From: Hymenobacter actinosclerus
GTDB taxonomy: Bacteria > Bacteroidota > Bacteroidia > Cytophagales > Hymenobacteraceae
DNA: 64,000 nt
Reading direction: 5' to 3'
NCBI RefSeq assembly: GCF_900111515.1
Contig: NZ_FOHS01000005.1
Location: 124,001-188,000, forward strand
Shown here: piece by piece, positions 33,966 to 41,088 of the stretch
How the letters are laid out: each line of letters begins with the position of its first letter
How positions within the stretch are numbered: the stretch's first letter is position 1
The notes under the pieces: model-generated
What the model was told of the DNA's origin: nothing
What the model saw: only the letters and a program-made list of their open reading frames with translations
Databases searched by the model: none
Made by a program: the position numbers and the translations under genes

Positions 33966-35171
33966 TTATTGAGCAGTTACGGCCAGGGCCTTATCCAACT
34001 CTTCGAGAAAATTTGGGTGCCAATAGACCGGCGGCCGGGGTTTGTCGGCTAGTATATGAAAGCTGCCCTGCGCCACATATTCGTGGTTAGCCGGCATCCG
34101 CTCCCGAATAGGCATTTTAACGCTTCCCATCCATTTGAATACCTGCTGGCCAAACTTCACGCAGACCGGGGCCTCATCCATTTTGCCCGAATACTCGGTA
34201 TCATCCAGCAGTTCTTCGACGTAACGCTCCCACTGCTCTTGCAAGCGTCCTTCGTACCGGTCCAGTTCGTCATCAACTAGCAGCGTATTCTTGGCCCACT
34301 TCGTACGCTGTTCGAATGCCCGATAGTAGTCGACTACCGCGAACCGCATTCGACTAGTTCGGATATTCAGCATCTCCATCTGACGCCAGAAGTTCTTCGT
34401 TTTCTGCGCCGTGAAGTAGCCTTCGTCCGGTGATTTGTCCGCGAACTCAATCGGCAAACTATCGCGCTGAAACTGGCTCGTTATTTCTTCCAGTTTCAAT
34501 CGCAGCTCAATCTGCGATATTGACTGCGAAGATTTACCCAGCAAATGGGCCGCCACCTTATCGAACCACCAGCCCTGAAGCATATTGTAAATCTGGTCCA
34601 CCTTATCAACAGGCGGCCCAAAGAACAGCTTCTTCTTAATTTTGGGGACTAGGTCTTGGATATTGGGTGCCGCATCAGCCACGATGATGGCTTCCACCAA
34701 TAGCTTCTGCTCAAAAGGAGTTAATGCCTTAAAAGCAATGAAAGATTTCTCCAGCGTTTCGTTGGTGGAGGTGGCAGCAGTGGCTATCAAAAGCCGACGG
34801 GCCTCATCGGTATCACGCCCTTCCTTTTCTCGTAGCAGTGCTCCGACTGTTCCATCCGAAGCAGTGGCAGTCGTGATAAGCCGAAGTTTTACTTCCGATG
34901 CTTTCCATTGCCGAGCTTTCAGCAGGGTGCTCCAGACCCGAATTGTCTTCCACAGTTCCGGGCTGGCGTCGGTTAGCGTGGCCTGACTCTTCACATGGTG
35001 CTTGAGCTGCTGCAGTTCCACATAAGCAGCTCCATCCAGCGACACGTCATCCAAGCCCTCAATTACTACCGTCGCTTCTGGGCGTTCTTCCTCCAGCAAG
35101 GCGTAAAGTGCGTGCTGAGCTTGGTACAGGTAGCCCAAAGTTTGGGGGCCTGCAGAAAATGGCGTATTCAT
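33966..35171 (-). CDS. ABC-3C effector with Cap4-like nuclease domain
   Basis: The start at 35169-35171 (MNTPFSAGPQTLG) is preferred; an upstream in-frame Met at 35261 would add 30 unlikely residues. The N-terminal ~200 residues look like a Cap4-type dsDNA endonuclease: LGYLYQAQHAL, then IEGLDDVSL (Asp41, Asp42) and VELQQLKHH (Glu52, Gln55, Lys57), which is the PD-(D/E)XK pattern of that family. The C-terminal ~180 residues are the ABC-3C C-terminal domain, with conserved WWFDKVAAHLLG and several Trp. It is the first gene of the system. Confidence 0.8.
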   Translation of the reverse strand: MNTPFSAGPQTLGYLYQAQHALYALLEEERPEATVVIEGLDDVSLDGAAYVELQQLKHHVKSQATLTDASPELWKTIRVWSTLLKARQWKASEVKLRLITTATASDGTVGALLREKEGRDTDEARRLLIATAATSTNETLEKSFIAFKALTPFEQKLLVEAIIVADAAPNIQDLVPKIKKKLFFGPPVDKVDQIYNMLQGWWFDKVAAHLLGKSSQSISQIELRLKLEEITSQFQRDSLPIEFADKSPDEGYFTAQKTKNFWRQMEMLNIRTSRMRFAVVDYYRAFEQRTKWAKNTLLVDDELDRYEGRLQEQWERYVEELLDDTEYSGKMDEAPVCVKFGQQVFKWMGSVKMPIRERMPANHEYVAQGSFHILADKPRPPVYWHPNFLEELDKALAVTAQ

Positions 35172-35295
35172 AAAGTAAAGTGGTAGAAGACAGGTGGTCG
35201 CTGAGTGAGAATCAATTACTCCCATCAGAAAGGGCTGCAATCTAAATGAATAAGCGTACATACATACTTACACTACTTCATTTTTACTTTGCCCT

Positions 35296-35715
35296 CCTAA
35301 GGAAGTAAACCGCCAGCTCCGCTTCGACAAGCTAACCAAAAAAGTCCTTGCTCCTATCCAGCTGACCTTTTGCTGGGACGGCCTGCGCCTGCGCAGGTTC
35401 TGCGGGGAAAAGTGCGACCCCAAGCACTGGAACCCCAAACGCGAGGAAGTAAACGACTACCTGCCCCACGTCCAGCATCTGGCTGGCTTTACCCGCTTCA
35501 AGCTCACGAGCAAGGTGGGCTTCAAAACCTTTGTTATACTCAAGATTAGCCAGAGCGTGCCACGTGCCCAGGTGATGCAGGTCACCGGCCACCAGACCGA
35601 GGCCAGCTTCAGGGGCTACTTGGATGTGGTGCAGCAGCAGCTGGTCGAGACCTTCCGCAAAACCGCCTGGAAGGTGACAAAAAAAGGTGGCACGCCGGTG
35701 CCCAGGGCCGCTTAG
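35296..35715 (+). pseudogene. Tyrosine recombinase with large in-frame internal deletion
   Basis: The open frame joins an N-terminal arm-binding domain (NRQLRFDKLTKK ... CDPKHWNPKRE) directly to the last part of the catalytic domain (VMQVTGHQTEASFRGYLDV, with the His and the Tyr). The core-binding domain and most of the catalytic domain are missing, and no start codon is present. It is therefore a remnant of a different recombinase subfamily from those at 22-24 kb (it has an Arm domain). A loxP-like repeat lies 156 bp downstream. Confidence 0.8.
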
Positions 35716-36065
35716 GCCCGCGGGGCCTAGCGAGCGCAAAGTCCGTTTTCCGCGCATCAGGGCATATTCGCTAAGCCCCATTAGGCCCCATTAAGCCCCC
35801 TGACGTCCCGTCCAGACTATGTTCTTTTTATAACCTCTGCATAAGATTACAACGCCATTCTTCCTTAACCTTAGTACCGACAATTAACTATTATCGGTAC
35901 TAAGATGAACCTTGAAGCTGCGTTCAAGTCAGCCGCTCGCTCCTCCACTCAGATCACCAACTCAGACCTGGTCACGCGTGGGTGGCGACTAATCGCTCTT
36001 GGAGTGAATTGATCCCTCCAAGCCTCAAAAAGATCTTAGTGGGCGATAGTATGTACTTGCCGCAC
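35716..36065. other. Gap between recombinase remnant and MITE-like element
   Basis: No gene is supported. It contains a short GCCCCATTA-type repeat near 35776-35800, the loxP-like repeat at 35871-35903, and a 35-codon frame starting at 35905 (MNLEAAFKSAARSS...) that stops at 36010 and looks like a gene fragment. Confidence 0.45.
35871..35903. repeat. loxP-like recombination site 3 (13-7-13)
   Basis: Arms TTAGTACCGACAA and TTATCGGTACTAA (12 of 13 symmetrical), spacer TTAACTA; one more base pair extends each arm. The inner half of the arm (CCGAYAA) matches sites 1 and 2 at 23 kb, and the geometry is identical. Confidence 0.6.
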
Positions 36066-36219
36066 TATAGCGGTTTCGCGAACGATGTACCCAGCCCGAT
36101 GTAGAGACGCATATTTGCGTCTCATCGTTGAACGGTACCGCACCAACGGCGTGAGCGATAAGACGCAAATATGCGTCTTATCGCTACATACTGGACACAC
36201 CGTTCACGAAACCGCACTA
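36066..36219. repeat. MITE-like element, copy 1
   Basis: A 154-bp non-coding element with imperfect terminal inverted repeats (TATAGCGGTTTCGCGAAC at left, complement TAGTGCGGTTTCGTGAAC at right) and an inner hairpin built from GTAGAGACGCA/TGCGTCTC arms. The same layout recurs at 40821. It carries no transposase and could be moved in trans. Confidence 0.75.
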
Positions 36220-36314
36220 GGACGGTGGCTGGCTGAATTACCGCTCGCGCAAACCATCACTAGCCAGGACGCAGAGATCGACTCTGATTACGTATACAAG
36301 CCTCAATTATATAC

Positions 36315-36971
36315 CTACAATGCCTGTAGCCTTTGGCTAACCCGTTCTAGCATGGTGAGTACGGCAGCTTCTGGCGGCATTGTTCCGTAGACCATGGCCC
36401 GAAAGTCCGTGCGGTACGTTGTCTGCAATTCGGGCCAGAGCTGTGTAGGCCTGGTAAACAGCGCTGACTCTGCAAGGGGTTTTTCGGCCCAGGCCCCCTG
36501 AAACTCGCTGTTGCGGGCGTCATCGGCCTGCACGTCTTTCACCAACGCGTCGAAGTCGGTCCCATCAAAAAAGCCTTGCAGCGAATCCCGCTCGAGCAGG
36601 TGGTACAAATCGTATATGTGGCGAATCTTGGCCCGTAACTCTGGCACTGGATCCGGCTGATACCCCGCGCGCACCAAGGCCAATATTTTTTCGGTTAGCG
36701 TGCGTTCCAGGCTGAGCACCTGCACTTCAAAAGGCGCCAAGCGGTGTTCGGCCACCAGCGCATGCTCGCCGCTGGCCTCCAGAAACTGGCCAACGTAGGA
36801 CTGCACGGGCAGCCACTGGCTGGGGTGCGGATGGGCAAAGGCGTTTACTTCTACTAAAATCTGACCGTGGCGTACCTGGGCAAAAAGCTGGGAATCCAAC
36901 ACGGATTCGTACTGGTGCACCGTCCGCCGAAACCGCGACCCGCGACTGGTTGCTACATCTAATGAAACCAC
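36315..36971 (-). pseudogene. AbiEii/AbiGii-type toxin, N-terminally truncated
   Basis: The frame from GTG 36971 encodes the latter two thirds of an AbiEii-family nucleotidyltransferase toxin: NAFAHPHPSQWLPVQ, then LSLERTLTEKILALVRAGY and AKIRHIYDLYHL are characteristic. The N-terminal nucleotidyltransferase site (GG-T/S with the Asp pair) is absent; an in-frame TAG lies five codons upstream of GTG. No AbiEi antitoxin gene is adjacent. The break lies inside a 25-bp-arm palindrome, so the truncation and palindrome probably formed together. Confidence 0.8.
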
Positions 36972-37016
36972 CTTGCCAAGTTTATACTAGCATAAACTTG
37001 ACAAGGTGGTTTCATT
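36961..37016. repeat. Palindrome at the truncated AbiEii start
   Basis: The arms at 36961-36985 and 36992-37016 match at 24 of 25 positions around a 6-nt spacer. The left arm is coding sequence of the toxin (KLGKVVSL), so the right arm is an inverted copy of it. Confidence 0.8.
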
Positions 37017-37388
37017 GACCGTCCTTAAATAGCTGATTTTGGAGTTGGAATGCTCATTTTGGATCTGAGCTTATGGTGCGTTTAACAAATAATTATTCTG
37101 ACACAAAGACTAATTATCAACTTGTGGACTTTTTACCGCGCTTGGTCAATATTGAGCGTGAGCACCTGCTGCAGGTGATGGGGCTGAAGAATAATGTGAA
37201 CCGGTAAGCTGCTTTAACATTGGACATCGACGAGCCTACCTTGGCTACGCAGCTACGAGCAAGGCTTACCGTACATCTCAATAATTGCTACACGCCACAC
37301 CTTTGTTGTGGTTGTCGCTACCTAACTATTGGCGAACCTTGGCAATAAAGGGCGTTTTGAAACTTGGCTTATTTCTGGCAACTCGTCC

Positions 37389-37441
37389 TTTACCGGCTGG
37401 CATGAAGCGGTTCCCAAACCAGCTTCATGCCAGCCGGTAAA
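37389..37441. repeat. Hairpin with perfect 20-bp arms
   Basis: The arms at 37389-37408 and 37422-37441 (TTTACCGGCTGGCATGAAGC and its complement) surround a 13-nt loop. It has no adjacent gene to terminate, so it may be a mobile palindromic repeat. Confidence 0.75.
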
Positions 37442-37782
37442 CCCAAAGCTTTTTCAGGAATCAGAAAAGAGTTGCCTTCCATTTTAGATGATGCCTAAAG
37501 AGTAACGCGCCTGCCCAGAGGCTTTGCTAGATCTTTCCGAAGTACGGCTACTCTATATGCCTCGTCAGCGACTTGTTGGAGCAGGCGTTTTACATACAGG
37601 TCTGCGACTTCTCGCCTACCAAGGATATCAACTACAGCAATAGGTTATTCCAGCAGTTAGGCCGAGTCGGAAATCTGGTCGAGCAGCTGGGGCTCACCCT
37701 CCTTATCAGCGTCGACGAGTATGAGGTGCAGGCCCTAAACCATGGACTGCCGCGGCAGGTGGCCTGTCATCTGCCCTAGGAG

Positions 37783-37815
37783 TTTACTGCGGCTTAATCA
37801 GCCGCAGTAAACTTT
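37783..37815 (+). terminator. Hairpin after short frame, likely terminator
   Basis: Perfect 14-bp arms (AGTTTACTGCGGCT and complement) enclose TAATC, followed by TTCTCC; it lies 4 bp past a stop codon at 37779. Confidence 0.6.
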
Positions 37816-37889
37816 CTCCTCCTCCCCTATTTTTTTTCCATACGACGCCTATGCTGATTCAGCGTGCCTTAATCACTGAGGTGGTCCGA

Positions 37890-38789
37890 TTACGCTGGAC
37901 AGTTTAGGGCATTAAGTTGAAGAAGCTGTTGATGAGCGTGATACGGCGTCTGATAGTCGATGCTGGAATGCAGTCGCTCGTGATTATAATAGTCAAAATA
38001 GTCGGCGACGCTGCGTTGCGCATCGGCTAGGTTCGCAAAAACGGGCCGCTCGCGGACTTCCAATACCTCCGTTTTGAGGCGCGACCACAGACTCTCGGCT
38101 TGGGCATTGTCGTAGCAGTCGCCGCGTCGGCTCTGTGAGCGCACCGCGTGGTGATCGTGCAGCAATTGCCGATAGACATTGCCGCAATACTGCCCACCCC
38201 GGTCCGAGTGCACGAGCAGGCCTGGCGTGGGCAGCTGCGCCCAAAACGCGCGCTGTAAGGCACTGGTCACCAACGCTTCGGGCATCGTCGCCCCGACCTG
38301 CCAGCCTACCACCTGCTTGCTGGCCATGTCCTGAAAGGCGCACAGATAGGCCCAGTCGCCATTAGCCAAGGGTAGATACGTGATGTCACTGACCCATACC
38401 CGGTTGGCCTGGGTGGGCTTCGGCTGGTCGAGCAGCCGGTTCGGGGCGCAGCGCAGCCCGTGGGTGGAATCGGTGGTGCGCGGCGTAAACGCCTTCGGCT
38501 GCAGCGCGTGCAGGCCCCGGCGGCGCATGGCCGCCCGCAGGCGCTGACGTCCCACCCGGTGTCCCTTGTTGCGCAGCGCGACCTGGAGGCGACGCGTGCC
38601 ATAGCAGCGCTTATGGACTCCGAAGACCTTGACCAGCGCCGTTTCCCACGCCGGCTCCGTCTTAGGGATGGCCTGTTGCTGAACCTGTTGCCACGCGTAG
38701 TAACCGCTAGCCGGCACCTGCACTAGCTGGCAGAGCAGCCGCACGGCGTACTGCTCCCGCTGCGCCTCGATGAAACGATAACGGCTCAT
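37890..38789 (-). CDS. IS3-family OrfB transposase, DDE intact
   Basis: This 299-residue catalytic half has all three active-site acids: WVSDITYLPL (Asp), VHSDRGGQY (Asp) and CYDNAQAESLW (Glu). It is translated as an OrfAB fusion by -1 frameshifting from the OrfA at 38817-39104, or from its own ATG at 38789. This is the only transposase in the window with no visible defect. Confidence 0.92.
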   Translation of the reverse strand: MSRYRFIEAQREQYAVRLLCQLVQVPASGYYAWQQVQQQAIPKTEPAWETALVKVFGVHKRCYGTRRLQVALRNKGHRVGRQRLRAAMRRRGLHALQPKAFTPRTTDSTHGLRCAPNRLLDQPKPTQANRVWVSDITYLPLANGDWAYLCAFQDMASKQVVGWQVGATMPEALVTSALQRAFWAQLPTPGLLVHSDRGGQYCGNVYRQLLHDHHAVRSQSRRGDCYDNAQAESLWSRLKTEVLEVRERPVFANLADAQRSVADYFDYYNHERLHSSIDYQTPYHAHQQLLQLNALNCPA

Positions 38790-38816
38790 TGGTCCGGTGT
38801 CTGTGAGAGCCTGTGC

Positions 38817-39104
38817 TTAAAGCAGGCAACTGGCGATGGCTTTTTTTAAAATTTCCAGCTCCTGCGCCTGCCGCCGGGACAAGGCCCGCAGCTGACGCAA
38901 CTCGGCGGCCGTAGCCGGGTCTAAATCGGCCCCGCGAGCGGCCGCCACGGGCGTCAGGGCTTCTTTCTGCCACTTGTAGAGTAGCTTGGGGTCGAGATTC
39001 AAGGCACGAGCGGCAGCTGGAGTCGAGCGGCTTTCGGCTACCACCCGCAGGGCTTCCGTGCGGAAGGCCGCGTCATACTTACGGCGTTTATCGGGCTTTT
39101 CCAT
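38817..39104 (-). CDS. IS3-family OrfA
   Basis: This 95-residue HTH protein (RKYDAAFRTEALRVVAESRS; TPAAARALNLDPKLLYKWQK) has a zipper-like C-terminus ending in ELEILKKAIASCLL. The A7G run just before its end is the expected frameshift site to OrfB. Confidence 0.9.
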   Translation of the reverse strand: MEKPDKRRKYDAAFRTEALRVVAESRSTPAAARALNLDPKLLYKWQKEALTPVAAARGADLDPATAAELRQLRALSRRQAQELEILKKAIASCLL

Positions 39105-39152
39105 AGGCGGAAAATACCACCCAATTCTGTCTCGCTCAACTAGACCACCTCA

Positions 39153-39283
39153 GTTTTACTAAAGGCAAATCAGATTATAGCGCCAAGCTATTGTCGAAGC
39201 TTTCGCAAAGCTTCTACTTTGCCCCCACTTCGGACGAGGTACGGGCGGCCGAGCCCGCACTGGTAGCCGCAGCTTACCCCCCC
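39153..39283 (+). repeat. Leader-region direct repeat, copy 1
   Basis: This ~130-bp stretch upstream of precursor 1 recurs with few changes at about 39565-39708 upstream of precursor 2 (shared block from AAATCAGA through GTACGGGCGGCCGAGCCCGC). It probably holds promoter and 5' leader. It could be read in frame with precursor 1 from TTG 39191, but the frame is not kept in copy 2. Confidence 0.7.
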
Positions 39284-39472
39284 ATGAAAAAAGTAACCAC
39301 CAAGCTCACGCTCAACAAGCAAACCCTGGCCAGCCTGGACCAGCAGCAGATGGCCGCCGCCAAAGGCGGGTTCACCTACGCCATCTCCATGGGTGGCAAT
39401 TGCAGGTTATCCATGCGGTTGACCGCCGGTAATCGGGCGGCATGTGAGGACATGGTAGAAGAACGGCTCTAA
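39284..39472 (+). CDS. Class I lanthipeptide precursor 1
   Basis: This 62-residue precursor starts at ATG 39284. The leader (residues 1-29) has the Bacteroidota pattern KLTLNKQTLASLDQQQ and ends in AAAKGG, the double-Gly cleavage site for a C39-peptidase exporter, which is encoded at 42454. The 33-residue core has Thr2, Ser6, Ser14, Thr18 and Cys11, Cys25, so LanB could dehydrate Ser/Thr and LanC could close two thioether rings. It is read toward the minus-strand biosynthetic genes. An IS element lies 131 bp upstream, at the edge of the repeated leader region. A TTG start at 39191 is possible but less likely. Confidence 0.85.
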   Translation: MKKVTTKLTLNKQTLASLDQQQMAAAKGGFTYAISMGGNCRLSMRLTAGNRAACEDMVEERL

Positions 39473-39490
39473 CACAATTGCTGAAATTCT

Positions 39491-39530
39491 GCAATGCGTC
39501 CTGTCGGCAACTGCCGGCAGGGCGCATTGC
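39491..39530 (+). terminator. Hairpin after precursor 1
   Basis: The arms at 39491-39509 and 39512-39530 match at 17 of 19 positions (the two exceptions can pair G-U). It lies 18 bp after the precursor stop; there is no long U tract. Confidence 0.55.
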
Positions 39531-39564
39531 AATTCGCGGAAACTACCTGGTTTTCAATCAGCAA

Positions 39565-39708
39565 TATTCGAGGATAGCGTTTTATAAAGATAAATCAGAA
39601 TAGCGCCAGGCTATTGTCGAAGCTTTCGCAAAGCTTCTACTTTGCCCCCACTTCGGACGAGGTACGGGCGGCCGAGCCCGCACTGGTAGCCGCAGCTTAT
39701 CCCCCCCC
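39565..39708 (+). repeat. Leader-region direct repeat, copy 2
   Basis: Second copy of the block at 39153-39283, beginning GTTTTATAAAG where copy 1 has GTTTTACTAAAGG. It ends in a run of eight C instead of seven and carries one extra T, so any upstream in-frame extension is lost. Confidence 0.7.
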
Positions 39709-39882
39709 ATAAAAAAAGTAACCACCAAGCTCACGCTCAGCAAGCAAACCCTGGCCAGCCTGGACCAGCAGCAGATGGCCGCCGCCAAAGGCGGGTTCAC
39801 CTACTCCTTTTCCCTAGACGAGCGGTGCATCAAGTCGGCCCGCTTTGGAGATGTAGGCCAGTGCCGTGACAAAATCCAGTAA
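39709..39882 (+). CDS. Class I lanthipeptide precursor 2, ATA start
   Basis: This is a paralogue of precursor 1 whose start codon is ATA where copy 1 has ATG. The leader differs by one residue (KLTLSKQTLASL) and ends in the same AAAKGG. The 28-residue core differs (FTYSFSLDERC then IKSARFGDVGQC) but keeps Thr2, Ser6, Cys11 and Ser14 at the same positions, with a second Cys at 23. ATA is a poor initiator, so it may be weakly expressed or dead; alternatively IF3-independent or upstream initiation is possible. The stop is TAA 39880-39882. Confidence 0.65.
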   Translation: MKKVTTKLTLSKQTLASLDQQQMAAAKGGFTYSFSLDERCIKSARFGDVGQCRDKIQ

Positions 39883-40040
39883 GTGTCAGTAGAAAAGAAT
39901 ATCTGCGAAAAAAAATTACAATTCTGTACAACTGGAGCTGTATCTTTAAGCTCGGCTCTGCCTATTTGCGCAAGTCTTAAGAAATAAACGCGCTTTTTAC
40001 CCTTCAAACAGCTTTATTCTCTATCCAAAGCACCGCTACT

Positions 40041-40107
40041 TGGGGTGGTCCAGTAAAAACGGACAGTGCGCTAAGATAGGTTGAGATTCAAATTGCTGGG
40101 GCAAGCG
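40041..40107 (-). mobile_element. IS3 end remnant (67 bp)
   Basis: The sequence matches the right end of IS3 copies B/C (tip TGGGGTGGTCCAGTAAAAAC, then the last codons of OrfB), with an 11-bp deletion between two ATTCAA repeats. The rest of the element is gone. Confidence 0.8.
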
Positions 40108-40245
40108 TTCGGCTGCGAAGTAGTCATCCTCCAACAGGCGGGCCACCACGCGGGTAAAGGTGAGCCGGGCATGACGGGCTTCGGGCTACACGCGGCGCCA
40201 GCCGCGCAAACCCAATAGTTACTCCCCCAAATGAGCCAAATCAGA
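40108..40245. other. Short gap with coding-like remnant
   Basis: The minus strand reads a fragment (LTFTRVVARLLEDDYFAAE) interrupted by stops upstream. I cannot assign it. No regulatory motif is evident. Confidence 0.3.
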
Positions 40246-40542
40246 CTACCAGGGAACCAGTGAAAACAACAGGTTGTGCCAGCTACGTCCGCCTTTCAAG
40301 GCATCCAGCTGCATGTTAGTCAGGCCTTGCGGCAGGTGCGTAGATTGGACTTGCGCAAAAAAATCGGTAATGGGCGTATCCAGTACCGCCGCCGCGGCCA
40401 GTAGAGTTTCTACTTTCATGGATACTTTTCCCGATTCTATCTTATGGTAGCAATTCTGGGAAATATTTAGGTGGTATGCCATACATTCCTGAGAAATACC
40501 TTTATACTCCCGTACTTTGCGCAAGACACAGTGAATTTCCAT
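40246..40542 (-). CDS. XRE-family transcriptional regulator
   Basis: This 98-residue protein, counted from ATG 40540-40542, has a helix-turn-helix of the XRE type (VLRKVREYKGISQECMAYHL and ISQNCYHKIESG). An in-frame start 47 codons upstream (40683) would add a non-HTH segment; the downstream start fits the family better. The C-terminal tail ends ALKGGRSWHN, with a double-Gly motif that may be chance. Its location between precursors and exporter suggests that it regulates the cluster. Confidence 0.75.
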   Translation of the reverse strand: MEIHCVLRKVREYKGISQECMAYHLNISQNCYHKIESGKVSMKVETLLAAAAVLDTPITDFFAQVQSTHLPQGLTNMQLDALKGGRSWHNLLFSLVPW

Positions 40543-40820
40543 TTTATTTACAGCTATTAAATGTTGGATGTTGTCAAACAAATAGGGTAAAACCTCAGAT
40601 TCTGTGGCCAAATGGCCCTGCCACTCATGATAAGGTGCAGAAGCGGCGTTAGAGCATCGAAAACCCGATAATATTACATGCACCTCAACTCAATCGAAAG
40701 AGGATAGCGAAAACGAACGTTAAGACTATCATTCCAGCCACATACCAGATAATATATTGTCCCACAGGTCGCTAATCGGGAAATCCAGGCAGTTGTATGC
40801 CTGAGTCGGAGGTTTTACCC
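40543..40820. other. Upstream region of the XRE gene
   Basis: No separate gene is supported; a 65-codon minus-strand frame overlapping the MITE-like element is chance. The stretch should contain the promoter of the regulator. Confidence 0.35.
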
Positions 40821-40977
40821 TATAGCGGTTTCGCGAACAGTGTACCTGCTGTAGAGACGCAACAGTTTGCGTCTCATCATTGCTGATGTTGACCATCGAG
40901 TGCTGTCGTTCAACGACGAGACGCAAACTGTTGCGTCTCTACATAACAATGGGTACACCGTTTACGAAACCGCTATA
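40821..40977. repeat. MITE-like element, copy 2
   Basis: A 157-bp element with termini TATAGCGGTTTCGCGAAC and the complement TATAGCGGTTTCGTAAAC, plus inner arms GTAGAGACGCAACAGTTTGC and complement. The outer ends are closer to perfect than in copy 1 at 36066. Confidence 0.8.
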
Positions 40978-41088
40978 TTTGTTTGACAACACCTAATATT
41001 TCAAAAGTTTAAATTACAAGCAGAAACATTTTAAATCAAGCAATAAATTCATACATGAATGCACAAAATTCTTGATTAGGTGTGATAT

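Larger units (their letters stand above)
37017..37876. other. Decayed region with two strong hairpins
   Basis: No complete gene. A 68-codon plus-strand frame at 37573-37779 (YIQVCDFSPTKDINYSN ...) reads like a gene fragment but I cannot assign it. A perfect 20-bp-arm hairpin lies at 37389-37441 and a perfect 14-bp-arm hairpin at 37783-37815, the second just after the stop of that frame and suited to termination. Confidence 0.5.
37877..39152 (-). mobile_element. IS3-family element, apparently intact
   Basis: This 1276-bp element has ends TGAGGTGGTCCGATTACG and, on the other strand, TGAGGTGGTCTAGTTGAG. It carries OrfA and OrfB with a poly-A slippery site between them. It shares the TGAGGTGGTC tip with copies A-C but encodes a different transposase. 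It lies directly against the leader repeat of the lanthipeptide precursors (39153). Confidence 0.92.

Noticed and set aside
35905-36012. 35-codon frame after loxP-like site 3
   Set aside because: Too short and unmatched to call a gene; mentioned only as a possible fragment.
40729-40926. 65-codon minus-strand frame
   Set aside because: Runs through the MITE-like palindrome, so it is a chance frame.
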